From Allacma fusca (taxonomy: Eukaryota; Arthropoda; Collembola; Symphypleona; Sminthuridae): a stretch of 64,000 bases of DNA. The first letter of the stretch is position 1, and each line of letters starts with the position of its first letter. The stretch lies in assembly GCA_947179485.1 (NCBI GenBank), contig OX359249.1, positions 1,426,001-1,490,000 on the forward strand, written 5' to 3'. Below the pieces are notes generated by a model that made no database searches, was not told where the DNA came from, and was given only the letters and a program-made list of their open reading frames with translations. A program made the position numbers and the translations under genes. Shown one piece after another: positions 23,059-34,921 of this stretch.

Positions 23059-24347
23059 TTTGAGAACGTTCCGGTCACCACTAATGCCTAGCCTTTACTT
23101 GACGAACTTGTAGCCTGCCGGAATAGCCCAGTCCCTTGTTCAGAATTATCTGAGTATCCTAGATTTTACCTAAGCCTATATTGTAGTGGTGACTGCCCAG
23201 CCTTGAACCTCGCCTAGATTTATATTCCAATTTGCAGCATCCTAGAGCCTTAGCCTATTATAGGGCCTAGAATCTAGGCAGGCGCCCATGTTTGTTGCCT
23301 TATATCACCAACCCGTTACTTGCGGCCACAGTAGTCAAAAATGTTTCTCAAGGTTTTAATAAAGACAAAATTGTTTCGTAATTTGTCAAATGGAAATTCT
23401 TATCAAACCACCAATTCTTATCAAAATCGGTGATAAGCTAGTAAACTTAAAACATATACATAGCACATTATTTGACCTTTCAATATTTCCGAAAGTAGAA
23501 GATTACTAAGAAATATTCGTTCAGTTCCTTATACTGTACTCCTCAAGTATATATAAAGTCCCTTTGTAGCATTTGTTTTTAAATCCTAAGGGGCTAATAA
23601 ACTGTACTTGTTCCTGTTAGCACCAGCACCATTTACAATTAGTAGCACCGCTGGTCGACTGGTCCTGAAAATCGCCAATGATTTTAAAATAGAAATTACT
23701 ACTAAAAACATTCTTTGTAAAAGGTTGCGGTCCTGTTAATTTAAAATTTCAAAGAGGTAAGTACTTACGAGGTACTTGCTTGGCTACAATAAATTGTACG
23801 TACTTTGAGAACTTGAGGACTAAAAAACTAAATACCAAACTTGATTGAGTACGAAAGATTTTGACGCGTTCATGCCTATAACATATGTTTGCCCATTAAA
23901 GGATTTCCTTGGCCGTTGCAAAAAGCCCACCAAAAATTGAGGTTCATTGAGAATATATTTTTATATTTTTTTCTGTTGAAATAGACGAACTTTGTTAACT
24001 CGTATGTATATTAATATTAAGTGATTTTAGCTACAGTAAAATCGCTTGCTCTCTGATCCAGAAGCTTCAGTACGACTTTACTTTACTTTCAGGAAGTGCA
24101 GAACGTCGTATTTTTTATAGTTTGACTGCTTATTACATCAAGAGGTTTACATATGTGAAATTAACCGAGGTCAAAATATTGAACAGCAATTCACAACGGA
24201 TGCACTTGGTGATTCCTGCAAGATCAATTAACAATCAAAGCTTCAGATAATTACCTCAGTATGACGAGTAAGTTTATTTACATAATGCAACAGTAGCTGG
24301 TTTTGTTAAATAAATTCATTGGGAATATTTATTGGCTAATTGTAAGT
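23059..24347. other. CCTAG-word cluster, then no recognised feature
   Basis: At 23070-23290 GCCTAG/CCTAGA words recur, together with an inverted pair GGTCACCACTA (23075-23085) and TAGTGGTGACTG. This is possibly remains of another word-rich element. From 23300 to 24347 only AT-rich sequence is seen. Confidence 0.4.
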
Positions 24348-24488
24348 TCTACAATCCCGGCCGTTTCAACTTTTCCACCTTTTTCACTTTTTTCCACTTT
24401 GTCCACCTTTTCAACTTAAAATTTCAAAATTCCTACCGCACATTCAACTTAAACTAATGGTCCCAAAATGACCATAGCTTCTTTTAGA

Positions 24489-26282
24489 CAGAGGTGTGGA
24501 ATATTTTGAAATATTGTATTTAAAATAGTATTTGAAATACATTCCGTATCTTGTATTTGGTATTTTTCTAGCCGTAAAAAATGTTGCAAGATATTTTGTA
24601 TTTTGTCTGCACCAACATTTCTACGGTATTTCGTATTTTCAAGATCAACAAACGTTATCATATTTTGTATTTATTTATCTTGTAATGTTATCCCTCCCGT
24701 ATTCCAAATACAAAATACAATTTCAAAATACAAAGCCCTGGCAACTGCCAAAATTGTATGTATCACATGTTCAAACAAAGGTGTCCACCTATCCTATTTA
24801 TAGGCCTATATATAGGATAAAAATAGGCAGGATGCAAAATCCAAGTAATTATAGGTAGTAAAATAGGGTGCAGTAATTACCGCTAAAATTAATCCTATAT
24901 TATATGTAGGAGCTGCAAGAGTTCACTTTTTATTTAGGAACAAGGTAGGCAGTTTGCGAAGGTAAAAATAGGCATATTTAATAATCTATTGACAAATTTG
25001 TCAAGCAATTATTTGATTTAACCTTAAAATAAATCTCAAAAATATTCTTCAAATACGTGACATTTTAGTAGTTTGATTTTTTTCATGTGTTACGATTTCA
25101 CGTACATATTATCAAGGTTGGGGAAATAAAAAGGAGGAGGAGATAAAAATATATCGAAGATTAGTACAATGTACTAGACTTTATTCAATCAAATGAAAAG
25201 AGCAGGAGGCAAAACGAGACGCACCACGTTTGTTAAAATATAATAGTAGAGTGATCCTTAACAATTATCTCCACTATGGAGAGATCGGCCTTCCTATAGT
25301 TAGCATTAGCTAACTATATTAATTTAAAAAGAAATTAAATTGTAGATTTAATTTCAACAATTGGATAACTAAAATAAATATTTTAGTTAAACCAAACATG
25401 GCCAGTCGATGATGCTTGCAGCGGAGACGACCATGACAATATGTACATAGATGATTTTTAGTTGAAAACATAAGCCTTTATAGGCTAAAAATAGGTCTTT
25501 ATAAGCTAAAAAATAGGTCTTTATAGGCTAAAAAATATGCCTTTATTGGCTAAAATATAGGCAGAAACATTACAGGAGTATATATGTAGGCAAATAGGTA
25601 GGCAATTTATTTTTGATAAATAATGTAGGTTAATATGTAGGGAAGGCAAAGCTGCTAAAAATATGTAGTATTTTAGGTAGGCTGAACCTTTTGGACACCT
25701 TTGTGTTCAAACAAATATTTTAAAGATAAAAGTACTAATTGGAAACATTTTGAAACCAATTCTTTAACGGTTTTGGTTTGCTTGCAATATTCACTAGTTG
25801 GATAAATACATTATACATTAAATTCATTTTATGTATGTGGGGGCCATAAAAAAATTATTGAAGCGAACATAAAATCAGTGAAAAGTTACCCAGGAGTTAG
25901 AAGGTTATTCGCTTTAAGGAAAAATATTCTGTATCTAGGGTCATGTTATTTACTTTGATCTTCAAGATACTGTTCTTGAGAGAATATAAACTACATCTTA
26001 CATTACATATCAGACGTATATTTTAAAATAAAGTTGAGAATATTTTCTATATGTATTTTATATTTCAAATACGGTATTTTCATTTAGTATTTTCGTTTTT
26101 GTTGGAGGAAAAGTAATTTATTTTGTATCTTGCCAAAATTCCTACATATATTTGTATTTTATTGTGTAATTTAACTAAGTTGTTCCTAATATCTGTATTT
26201 TATGTTTGTATTTTAATGTTTCTGGAAATGTATTTGTATTTTATATTTTAATAATAAATTTCACGTATTTTCCACACCTCTG
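24489..26282. mobile_element. hAT-like element, AAATACAAAATAC-word family
   Basis: Inverted ends CAGAGGTGTGGAAT / TTCCACACCTCTG are flanked by CTTTTAGA and TATTTAGA (6 of 8 identical), read as a decayed 8-bp duplication. Both ends consist of GTATTTTGTATTT / AAATACAAAATAC words. A second element (24776-25703) is inserted in its left end. Confidence 0.75.
24776..25703. mobile_element. hAT-like non-autonomous element, ATAGGCCTATA-word family
   Basis: An exact 8-bp duplication TGTTCAAA (24768-24775 and 25704-25711) flanks inverted ends CAAAGGTGTCCA / TGGACACCTTTG. The termini carry TATAGGCCTATATATAGG and CTTTATAGGCTAAAAATAGG words. Not coding. Confidence 0.9.
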
Positions 26283-27590
26283 TATTTAGAGCGTCTCCCT
26301 GTGGAATATTTTAGGCCCGTGGACCGTAAATTTTTGCCCCTACCTATCCCCGGAATTGAAGTTCAACGACAAATCCCGTCCCCCGTCCGACAAAAATTAT
26401 AAATCCCATAGCCGCCAGTATATACCAGTTCAGCTTGTAAATCCTTAGTTAGACCCATAACCATTTGCTCATTCAATTTTACTGTGTCGCAATCTTTTAT
26501 TTTCAAGTATTTTGAATGAAATTGGTAATAGCTGGGGGTGCTTCCACTGCAGAATTTTTGAAATTATATCTGGCCAGAGTTGATGTCCCTCCTGGGCCTT
26601 ATTGCCAGCTAAAAATAATTATGTACTCAATGCACTTCACACAATTTACGGCAACCTGGTCAACCACAGTGTATGTGTTTAAATGCTTTAATTTTTTTTT
26701 CAATATTCCTGCTACTTCCTGTAGTGTAATTCGTTGCCTTTGAAAACTAACGATTTAATTTCGGCTTTGGTAAGCATTTCCGGTGATTTTCCTGATTTTA
26801 TTTCAACGTTAACTTCTGGATTCTCGTTACCAATACGTGAATTATTAGCATAATTCGTCTTCGAGACTAAATGGAATTTTCCCCAGCAATGAATGACGGA
26901 ATGAAACTAGTACTAAATAACAAAGGCAGGCATGCAATAAAACAATGATTTCTAGAAGTCCCTCATACCATGTCGTGCTTTGTTTTAAAGGTAAAATTAC
27001 AAACGTTTGGTTCAAGGCATTCAAGTATGTATTTACATGTAAATTCAAAACCGTTTCTCCTGCATGCACAACTCATGGAGTTTTTCACGGGGTTTCATGG
27101 TCTCGTATACACTGGCGGCTGAGGGCTTTTATAATTTTTGTCGGACGGGACCGTCTTTGTCGTTGAACTTCAATTTCGGGTTGGTTTGGTATAGGCAAAA
27201 ATTTACGGTCCACGGGCCTAAAATATTCCACGGAAAGATGCTCTAAATGATGCTGGGGTCATTTTGGGACCGTTAGTTGAATGTGCGGTAGGAATTTTGA
27301 AATTTTAAGTGGAAAAGGTGGACAAAGTGGAAAAAGTGGAAAAAGGTGGAAACGCCCGGGACTGTAGAACCTAGCCATATTTATCCTCTTTACTAATTTG
27401 AAAGAGTGGGCGGTCTTCGTCTTACAAGCAAAGTCTTCCGATGTGAACTTCAGAATTAAATGAAAATTGGTGGATTTGTAGGCACTACTAGTAGTGTTCA
27501 CATAAACCGCAAACTTGATGTCATCTCCTCTGGGTTCGAGCAGTAGGACATCTGAAAGTTTGATTTTTTTTTAAAGTTCATCCCTTGAAT

Positions 27591-28939
27591 CAGGGACGGG
27601 ATATCGGAAAAATACGGATTTAATTCGGATTCGAATACTTTCTAGTTTCGATTTCAATTTTAATTACTTTTAATAATACTTAAAAATTTGAATTCCGATA
27701 CGAATTCCAATATATTTGAATACTTGCTGAATTTGAATTCCGATTCAAATACTTTTCGGATATTCGTACAAAAAATGGGAATTTATTCAAAAGAACAATT
27801 TAATCGCAAAAAAATAAGCGATACATAACACATTAAGCGTTTTTGCATCTATACATTACCACGCAATCATTTAATATAAATTTAAGCGCAGAAAACACAC
27901 GCTCAACTGAAATTTCAGTAACTAGAAAAGCAAGGATTGATCCAATAACATTTTTAAAAAATTCGGAGGAATCTGTTAACCTGCCTAACTACTTTTCCGG
28001 TTAGTTTTTTCTGACAGTATATATTTTGAAAATCGATTCGTTTGATAACACATGGTAACTAAAATGCACTTCAACGGAATTAGTTTTACGCATCCCCATG
28101 ATGAGAACAAAATTTAAGAAAGAAGAAACTTGATTCACTTAATCTACGGCTATCTCATCCTATTTGTAGGAAGGACACCGCACAATCCTTACGAGAAAAT
28201 GTCCTCTGTTCGATTTGAACGAAAAAATTACTGCAGGGTGCGCCTTGATGCGTAGATCATTTTTGATAATTGCCCCGAAAAAATCTGACGACGGGATTCG
28301 GAGATATCCCGGGTCAAAGTTAGCAAAAAATGAGGGGGGGCTCATGGGGTACCAAAAAATTCAAACAGTGAAATTTAGCAATATAACTTCAAAAATGGCA
28401 AGAATAAAATTTAAATAACGTGCAAACAAAATTTCAGCGAGATATCACCTCAAAATTCCAAGATATTGACCTCAAGAGGTCAAAGAGCGTCGATACCGGT
28501 TTCATAATCTAAACGGTGACAAAACTGGCCCAAATTGGAATCAGGGCTTTAATTAGACACATATTAAACGTGTGCCGAGTTTGGTTCCAGTTGGTGACAC
28601 GATGACCCAGCTGTGACCCCCGAGGTCAATATATTACCCATACCGGATTTGGTACCCAAAAATCATTCGAATCACCCGTTATTTAAATTTTATTCTTGCC
28701 ATTTTTGAAGTTATATTGCTAAATTTCACTGTTTGAATTTTTTGGTACCCCATGAGCCCCCCCTCATTTTTTGCTAACTTTGAATACCGATTCGAATACC
28801 CTTGTTTTTATTCTAATCCAATTTCGGATACAAATACCGTGGTGAGTTGTTTTCCGATTCTAATATCGATTCGGATACCCGAATTTTTTGAATGTAATTC
28901 CGATTCTAATTCCGATTCGAATTCGAATTCCCGTCCCTG
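27591..28939. mobile_element. hAT-like non-autonomous element, TTCGAATTC-word family
   Basis: An exact 8-bp duplication CCTTGAAT (27583-27590 and 28940-28947) flanks inverted ends CAGGGACGGGA / TCCCGTCCCTG. The termini are built of ATTCGAATTCGGAT-like words. A separate long inverted repeat (28313-28786) is nested inside its right half. Confidence 0.9.
28313..28786. repeat. Near-perfect inverted repeat with arms of about 105 bp
   Basis: Arms 28313-28420 and 28677-28786 are inverted copies with no mismatch that I could see over about 105 bp, separated by about 255 bp. Such identity implies a very young MITE or active maintenance. The outer limits (TCAAAGTTAGC / GCTAACTTTGA) suggest a separate insertion. 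Confidence 0.85.
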
Positions 28940-29159
28940 CCTTGAATGTTAAATCCCATAAGAAAAATCCTTTTTCGCAACTCGAACAAAATCCAAACCA
29001 ATGTTCACATATGTTCGGAACATGTACATACATAAAAATACTAGTCCCGTCTTCAAACCTTTTTTCTATTAATTAAATACAGTTAAAAGTCGAAGGGGTA
29101 CGTTAAAATGTATAATATGCATATATAATGTGTTATATGTAGGGTATGTCGATTGAAAA

Positions 29160-29968
29160 TAGAGCATCACCCCGTGGGATATTTTAGGCCCGTGCCCGCC
29201 CGTGGCTCGTAACGTTTTACCCGTACCCGCATGGCCCGAAATTAATGTCTATCGAAAAAGCCCGGCCCGGCCCGCTAAATTAAAAAAAGCCCGTAGCCCG
29301 CCCGCAATTACCATACATCTTAAATACTGAAAAACTGTATTTTAAAATATTGGTGTTCTTGACTGTTACATACAGTCGTTAAACTACCTTGTTTATTAAG
29401 AAGGCAATACAAAAGCTTGTGCTGCTATTTCGGCTTTGGTAAGCACTTCTGGTGGCGTTCTTGAATTTATTACAATGTTAACTTCTGGATTCTTATTACA
29501 AATACATGAACTACAAGCAGGATTCATCTTTTAGACTAAATGGAATTTTCCACAGTAATGAGGAGCAAATGAAACTTACTAAATAACAAAGGCAGGTATG
29601 CAAGAAAACTTTTCTTGCATACCTGCTTTTGTTATTTAGTAACAGTCGTACAGACGGGCACGGGCCTAAAATATCCCACGGGGTGATGCTCTGTCGTACA
29701 CCAAGCCTTAGTTTGTTTGAAAGCTAAAATTGCAAACGTCTGAAATTCGTTGTATGTACATTCACAACCGCTGCTCCTGCATTCACAACTAATGGAATTT
29801 CTCACGGGCTTTTACGGGCTTTCACGGTCTTTTTTAGCCGCGATGAAAAGACCGTACCCGCCCGTAACCCGTCAAACGTAATAATTTTTACCCGTACCCG
29901 CTCGAAGCCCGTGCGGGCCGGGCTTTTTGCGGGCTTACCCGTAAATTTTAACCGCCCGAGATGCTCTA
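29160..29968. mobile_element. hAT-like element nested in the left end of copy 2, GCCCGTGGGC-word family
   Basis: An exact 8-bp duplication ATTGAAAA (29152-29159 and 29969-29976) flanks inverted ends TAGAGCATC / GATGCTCTA. GCCCGCCCGT/ACGGGC words fill both ends. An internal inverted copy of the left end (CACGGGCCTAAAATATCCCACGG-like, 29655-29693) shows an internal rearrangement. A hairpin with 30-bp arms lies at 29577-29642. Confidence 0.9.
29577..29642. repeat. Strong hairpin
   Basis: TTACTAAATAACAAA and AGGCAGGTATGCAAGAAAA are followed at once by their complement, giving a stem of about 30 bp with almost no loop inside the nested hAT-like element. Confidence 0.8.
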
Positions 29969-31776
29969 ATTGAAAATGCCCTGCAGTATTTGCCCGCCCA
30001 GCTGAAAACGCCCAAAATACCTGCCCACATGCCCAAAAACTGGGCATGTGGGCAGCTTTTGAAAATGCCCTGATTTTGGGCATTTTGGGCAGGGCAAGTT
30101 GGGCATTTTGGGCATTTTCATGGCACCAAAATTGGGTTACTAGCATACTTGTATTCAGAATATCCCTCCAAATGCATGAAAGCCCAGCCAAGGGTAAGTT
30201 ACAAATGTGAATGTCTGGTAATTCGCTTCTTCGTGTATATTTTAATGGCAAAAACAGTCAAATCAATTTAATTTCATTGACATGAGGTGATATCATTTAT
30301 TTATTCTACGAAAATAAATTTCTGCGTAAACAATAATATGAAATAAATTTTCATATGCGTTACTGACGGGCGGGCAGAAGTACTATTTTCTTTTGAAGTA
30401 CGAACTCCTAAAGTAAAAATCTGGTGGTAATGGATCAGTCAAAATTTAAATGGGTGATGTAGCTGAATTTTATACTCCTTTTATTCTACATCACTATTGT
30501 CTGCAGTTTGCAACGATCAGCCAAAAATGGCTCGAGTAGAAACCAATATACATCCTCCATACGGGTCCCCCAAATATTGTTGTTTGTAGTTTTATAGTGT
30601 ATAAAGCAATTACCGTATGGGTTCAAATTTTAACCGAAAAGACATTTCTGATCACAGTAATATACATACATGCATAGGGGTATGTGAATATTCCCAGGAT
30701 GGTGGAGGTTCATTTTACATCGTCTGCAGTTTGGAAAAATAGTTCCTAGAATATTTTAATTTATAGCCGTATCGTGTACTGTACAGGTGTTTCACAAATT
30801 GTAATGTTCAATATGACCTGTGATATCCAAACGTATTTCATCACCGGTTGAATTAACTTTGTCAAAATAATGACATACAGAATAAAATTTTCAAGATAAT
30901 TTTGAACGCTTTTTCTCCAAAATTACAAAGAAATTTTCAAATTCATTGTCAAATTGTATAGATTGTTCTATTATATTCCACGATTCTGCCCAAAATGCCC
31001 AATTTGCCCTCAATGAAAATGCCCAAAATGCCCTTGCCCAATATGCCCTATTATGCCGCCCTCGCCCTGAAATGAAAATGCCCTGGCATTTTGGGCGGGC
31101 GAGTTGCCCAAAATGCCGGGCATTTTCAAATCGACATACCCTAGTTATATGCATATTCAGCATGCAAATTAAAAGTTTAAAAAATATTCAAAGCACAGGT
31201 GATCTTGGCAATGACTGAATCTTATCGAGAGTTTACATGAAACAAATTATAGACGAATACAATAAAATCATTCCTATAATTTCAAAATTTGGCTTATTTC
31301 TGCTCAAATAGTGTACCCTTGAATACGGGACTAGTATTTTTATTTATGTACATGTTCCGAACATGTGTGTACAATGGTTCGGATTTTGTTCGAGTTGCGA
31401 AAATAGATTTTTCTTATGGGATTTAACATGCACAAATTCAAGCGAGGAAGGGAAAAAATAAATCAAGTTTTGTCAAATTTTAAAAAAGAATCAAACTTTC
31501 AGATGTCCTATTGCTCGAACCCGGAGGAGATGACATCAAGTTTGCGGTTTGTGCGAATACTGTTAGTAGTTCCTACATTTCCACCAATTTTCATTTAATT
31601 CTGAAGTTCATATCGGAAGACTTTGCTTGTTAGTGCAGTACGGATTTGAGATTAAAATTTAAGCTAGCTTTTTTTATTTGCTGAGCCACCAATAACTGGT
31701 TAAATAAATTATTAATTTTTTTAATAATTAGGCCCACTCTTTCAAATTAGAGGAGAGAATTATTTTAAATAAGTAC

Positions 31777-32583
31777 AGTAAAACCTGTATATAATGGCCG
31801 TTCATATAGTGGTTTCCTGTCAATAGTGGTCATATTTGGCTTCCCGGTCCCACCTCCTAACCTTTATCGTAGGGAATTCCCTCCATATAATGGTTTTCTA
31901 TATAGTGGTAACCTGTTCATAGTGGTCTAATGAGCACGCCCCTTCAGTTCAAAATACAGCTTAAAGTACCTGTATACAGTGGTCAACCAGTCAGAAAGAA
32001 GGGATACAACTCGCGCAAACCCGAACCAATGACACAGCTGCTTGAGTTTAGTGCAATTAAAGGCATTGTGGGGCGTTTTGACCTTAAGCATTTCCTACTG
32101 CATGTAATTGTACCAAATCAAACGATGGTTCACTGGCTCTATTATTGGTCCTTTGAAGTATTTCAATTAATTAATGGTTACTTTTAATCATCTTAAAAAA
32201 TTATTAGTAGCTTTAAAAGATCTCAGATGATTTAATCCTCCTGAGGTAATTTGACACGAAACTTCGTCGAATAAATATTATGACCCAATTTCTCTATGCA
32301 AAATGTCTCAAAAGATAAGATGGTCTGAAGATCACTGCACTATTCTTCAAGATTCCCTTGCAAAGTCTCAAGCAGAAGTAAATTAGTAAATATTTTTAAA
32401 AAGTGTAAAATTGCTGGTTGTCAATAACGTATATGCAATTCAAGCCTCATTCCTGCTCGTATGCCTGTATTTGTATGTGTTTATATAGTGACTTTTGACC
32501 ATCATACACTTATACAGTGGTCCCTGTTTATAGTGGTCAAATTTCGGCGTCCCTAGGAAAACCATTATATACAGGTTTTACTG
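31777..32583. mobile_element. pogo/Tc1-mariner-like MITE (CAGTAAAACCTGTATATA ends)
   Basis: The inverted ends CAGTAAAACCTGTATATAATGG and complement are flanked by TA (31775-31776 and 32584-32585). The start CAGTAAAACC and TA duplication are typical of pogo/Tigger-type elements. TATAGTGGT words recur at both ends. An 85-codon open frame (31930-32187) is not recognisably a transposase. Confidence 0.8.
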
Positions 32584-33419
32584 TATTAAAGCAAAATTAA
32601 TTTAAAAATCATTTTACCATACGTTAGTTTACACTTTTACTAGGATAATTAGTTAAAGACGCGAAGTTAAATATACATAATATATTAGATCAGGGTACAG
32701 ATTCACTTTCTAACACAAGGATTATATTTTATTTGCAGCAACGTTCCCAGCTTTGACTCTTCGTCAGGCAAATGATATACTAGTAGTAACATTAAATGTA
32801 TTGCATATTACAATCAATAACAATTCAAAAATAGAAAAAAATGTTTTTTACAATTATCTAAAGTGATTATACTCATTTTTTAAAAATATTAAAATAGTTC
32901 AGCCATTAAAAATTTTTTTTATTGACATCTTTAACTAATTATAATAACACTATTGTTTTGACGCCATCCTTTACTTTCTAAAATGAGTAGAAATTACTCT
33001 TAACCTTCGTACAAATCATTTTACTCTTTAAATATGCAAATATACTAGATTATATCCAGATCATGTTCAAACATTAGCACAAAAATACTTAACTACTTTT
33101 AACTACTTAACTCTATTTTTAAAAAGTCGAAAATAGTAACAGGATTTTTATCTACTTGTGTGGAAATATGATATATACCTAAAAGATTTCGACTTAAATT
33201 TACATCAACATGTGTTGAATCAGATCACGAGGCCATTTTAAGAAACCTGTGTTGCTCTTTGAAGTTAATGAAACAAATCCTGTGTGATTATTGATTAAAA
33301 TGTAGTTTTACCGAAGAAATAGCGTATTTAAAAGAATCTCTGCGCCAATCAACTCCAACGTAATCGTTCAACTTGATCATATCTTTTGCACAAAAATTGA
33401 AAAATCAGGTTTGTAGTTC

Positions 33420-34263
33420 GACTACATCCATAATAACAATATAACGTCCATATCCTTGAAATTTAAATTCAGCCAGTTTCTTGAGTAAATCATTTGTATC
33501 CTTCAGATAAGTAGTGTGGATTGAAATATAGGTCATAAAATGGTATCAGGAAATGCTGAAACCAATTCGGTTGTACTATTTACTGATGACATGATTGGTC
33601 TACCGGGATTATTTGGTTTATAGATTTTTGGGAGACAGTAAAATTTTGGACATCGTGGTGTTTTGCAAATGAGTTAATTGCTTTCCTTGGAATTTGTCAA
33701 GTACGAATCATTTCTGAAATTGTTTCTGTCACGATATCTTGGCTTTCTGTTGTCGGTTCTTCCGTCAATGGAATGTAATAAGTCGTGTCAGGTAACTATC
33801 GCATACAGTCTTCAATTTATAAATCTTTTCGCCAGACAACAGTGGCTTCACCTTTGTCGGCAGGTTTGATGACAATATCATCACGTGATTTCAGTGAATT
33901 GATAGCGGTGGATTATTAAATAGTGCTATTTCATTTTACTTTAAATTTTGGACTCAATTTTGTATTAACACGGGTTTTAACTTCTTCGATGTAATGCGCA
34001 ACTAATCCAAGAACGTTTTTCATGGACAATATTTCCCAGTATACCTGCTACTCCATCCTTAGGTTCTGGATTTGCGTATTGATTATTCTGAAAATGTGAG
34101 TTAATGTTATTTCTTCTAAAAAAGCTTCAGTGTTGGTTTACTATGCGTCCACTTTTGGTGTTCTAGTAAATTTTAAACCCTTTTGTAAACGTTTCCTGTG
34201 CTGTAGAAAGTGGTAGTTCCTCGGGGATGGTTACAATTGATTTCTCATTTTCCTCTTCGGTTG
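33420..34263 (-). pseudogene. Penelope-like reverse transcriptase fragment
   Basis: Minus-strand translation in shifting frames gives KGFKFTRTP (after 34200), DIVIKPADKGEATVVW (near 33880) and LPKIYKPNNPGRPIMSSVNS (near 33600), the hallmark N-terminal PLE RT motifs. It continues to VIMDV (motif A, near 33430) and then stops. Several frameshifts and stops are present. RT fingers/palm beyond motif A and the GIY-YIG domain are missing here. Confidence 0.8.
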
Positions 34264-34921
34264 CAACTTGTCTGCATAGATAGATAGATCGATAGATTTA
34301 TTCATATCAATCGGGTCTCACCCAAAACATACTTGTATTACAATGTATCATTACGCAGGATTCTTGGTTAAATATAATTTTAAAATTCCTAAAATAAATT
34401 TTGTCACTTGCTGCTTTTTGTTGAGCTATAATTCTTTTAGTACTGAGGGGAATACACGCTCTTAAGTCATTTGAAGCATAGACATTGGTTTTGTAGTGCT
34501 TGAAATCAATTGAATATGAAGAGTTTAGAATTCTTTGCATGTATCCTTGTTCACACTGCAGTCTGACCGATTCCAGTATATCATTAAGGGTTTCCATAAA
34601 CAATTCCGGAGATTATTTCTTCCAGACAGATTAAGCCGATGTTGCGGAATAGGTTCTTCGTTTGGAGCACCCAATTATATTTAGGATTAGTATCTTTTAG
34701 TTCGGATAATTCCTTCAGCCTATCATAGCACTGTCTCACATACGTGCTTTTGTTAAGGGAGACAATTCGTGTTAACAGACGGATTGTTAATTTCACTATT
34801 TGAACTAATGAGTTTACTATCCCTGTCTCGACTCGTATCCAGTATCTCGATGTTGATCTAGGTAACCACAAAAAGTTTTTATGAAAATATCGTTGGATAA
34901 TTTCAATTTCCTGGAGGAAGT

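Larger units (their letters stand above)
24348..27369. mobile_element. Large inverted-repeat element (TTCTACA ends) hosting nested elements
   Basis: About 130 bp at each end are inverted repeats starting TTCTACA(A/G)TCCCGG, followed by TTTCCACCTTTTTCAC-like pyrimidine-rich words and GGTCCCAAAATGACC. Just inside are GTGGAATATTTTAGGCCCGTGG (26300) and its complement (27213-27235), a word set related to the element at 29160. Inside the left part lies the element at 24489-26282. The target duplication was not found. A 75-codon open frame at 26516 is not convincing. Confidence 0.65.
29140..31143. mobile_element. hAT-like element copy 2, AAAATGCCC-word family
   Basis: An exact 8-bp duplication GTTATATG (29132-29139 and 31144-31151) flanks inverted ends TAGGGTATGTCGATT / AATCGACATACCCTA. 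It is the inverted relative of 7978-9162. A second element (29160-29968) inserted 20 bp inside its left end. Without that insertion it would be about 1.19 kb, the same as copy 1. Confidence 0.9.
27385..31757. repeat. Large inverted repeat with arms of about 350 bp
   Basis: Sequence at 27385-27582 plus 28940-29060 (interrupted by the element at 27591) is the reverse complement of about 31310-31757. Matching blocks include the stretches around 27440-27540 and 31490-31620, and 28960-29045 and 31330-31430. The arms bracket the element pair centred on 29140-31143. It may be the ends of a large element or an old inverted duplication. Confidence 0.65.
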
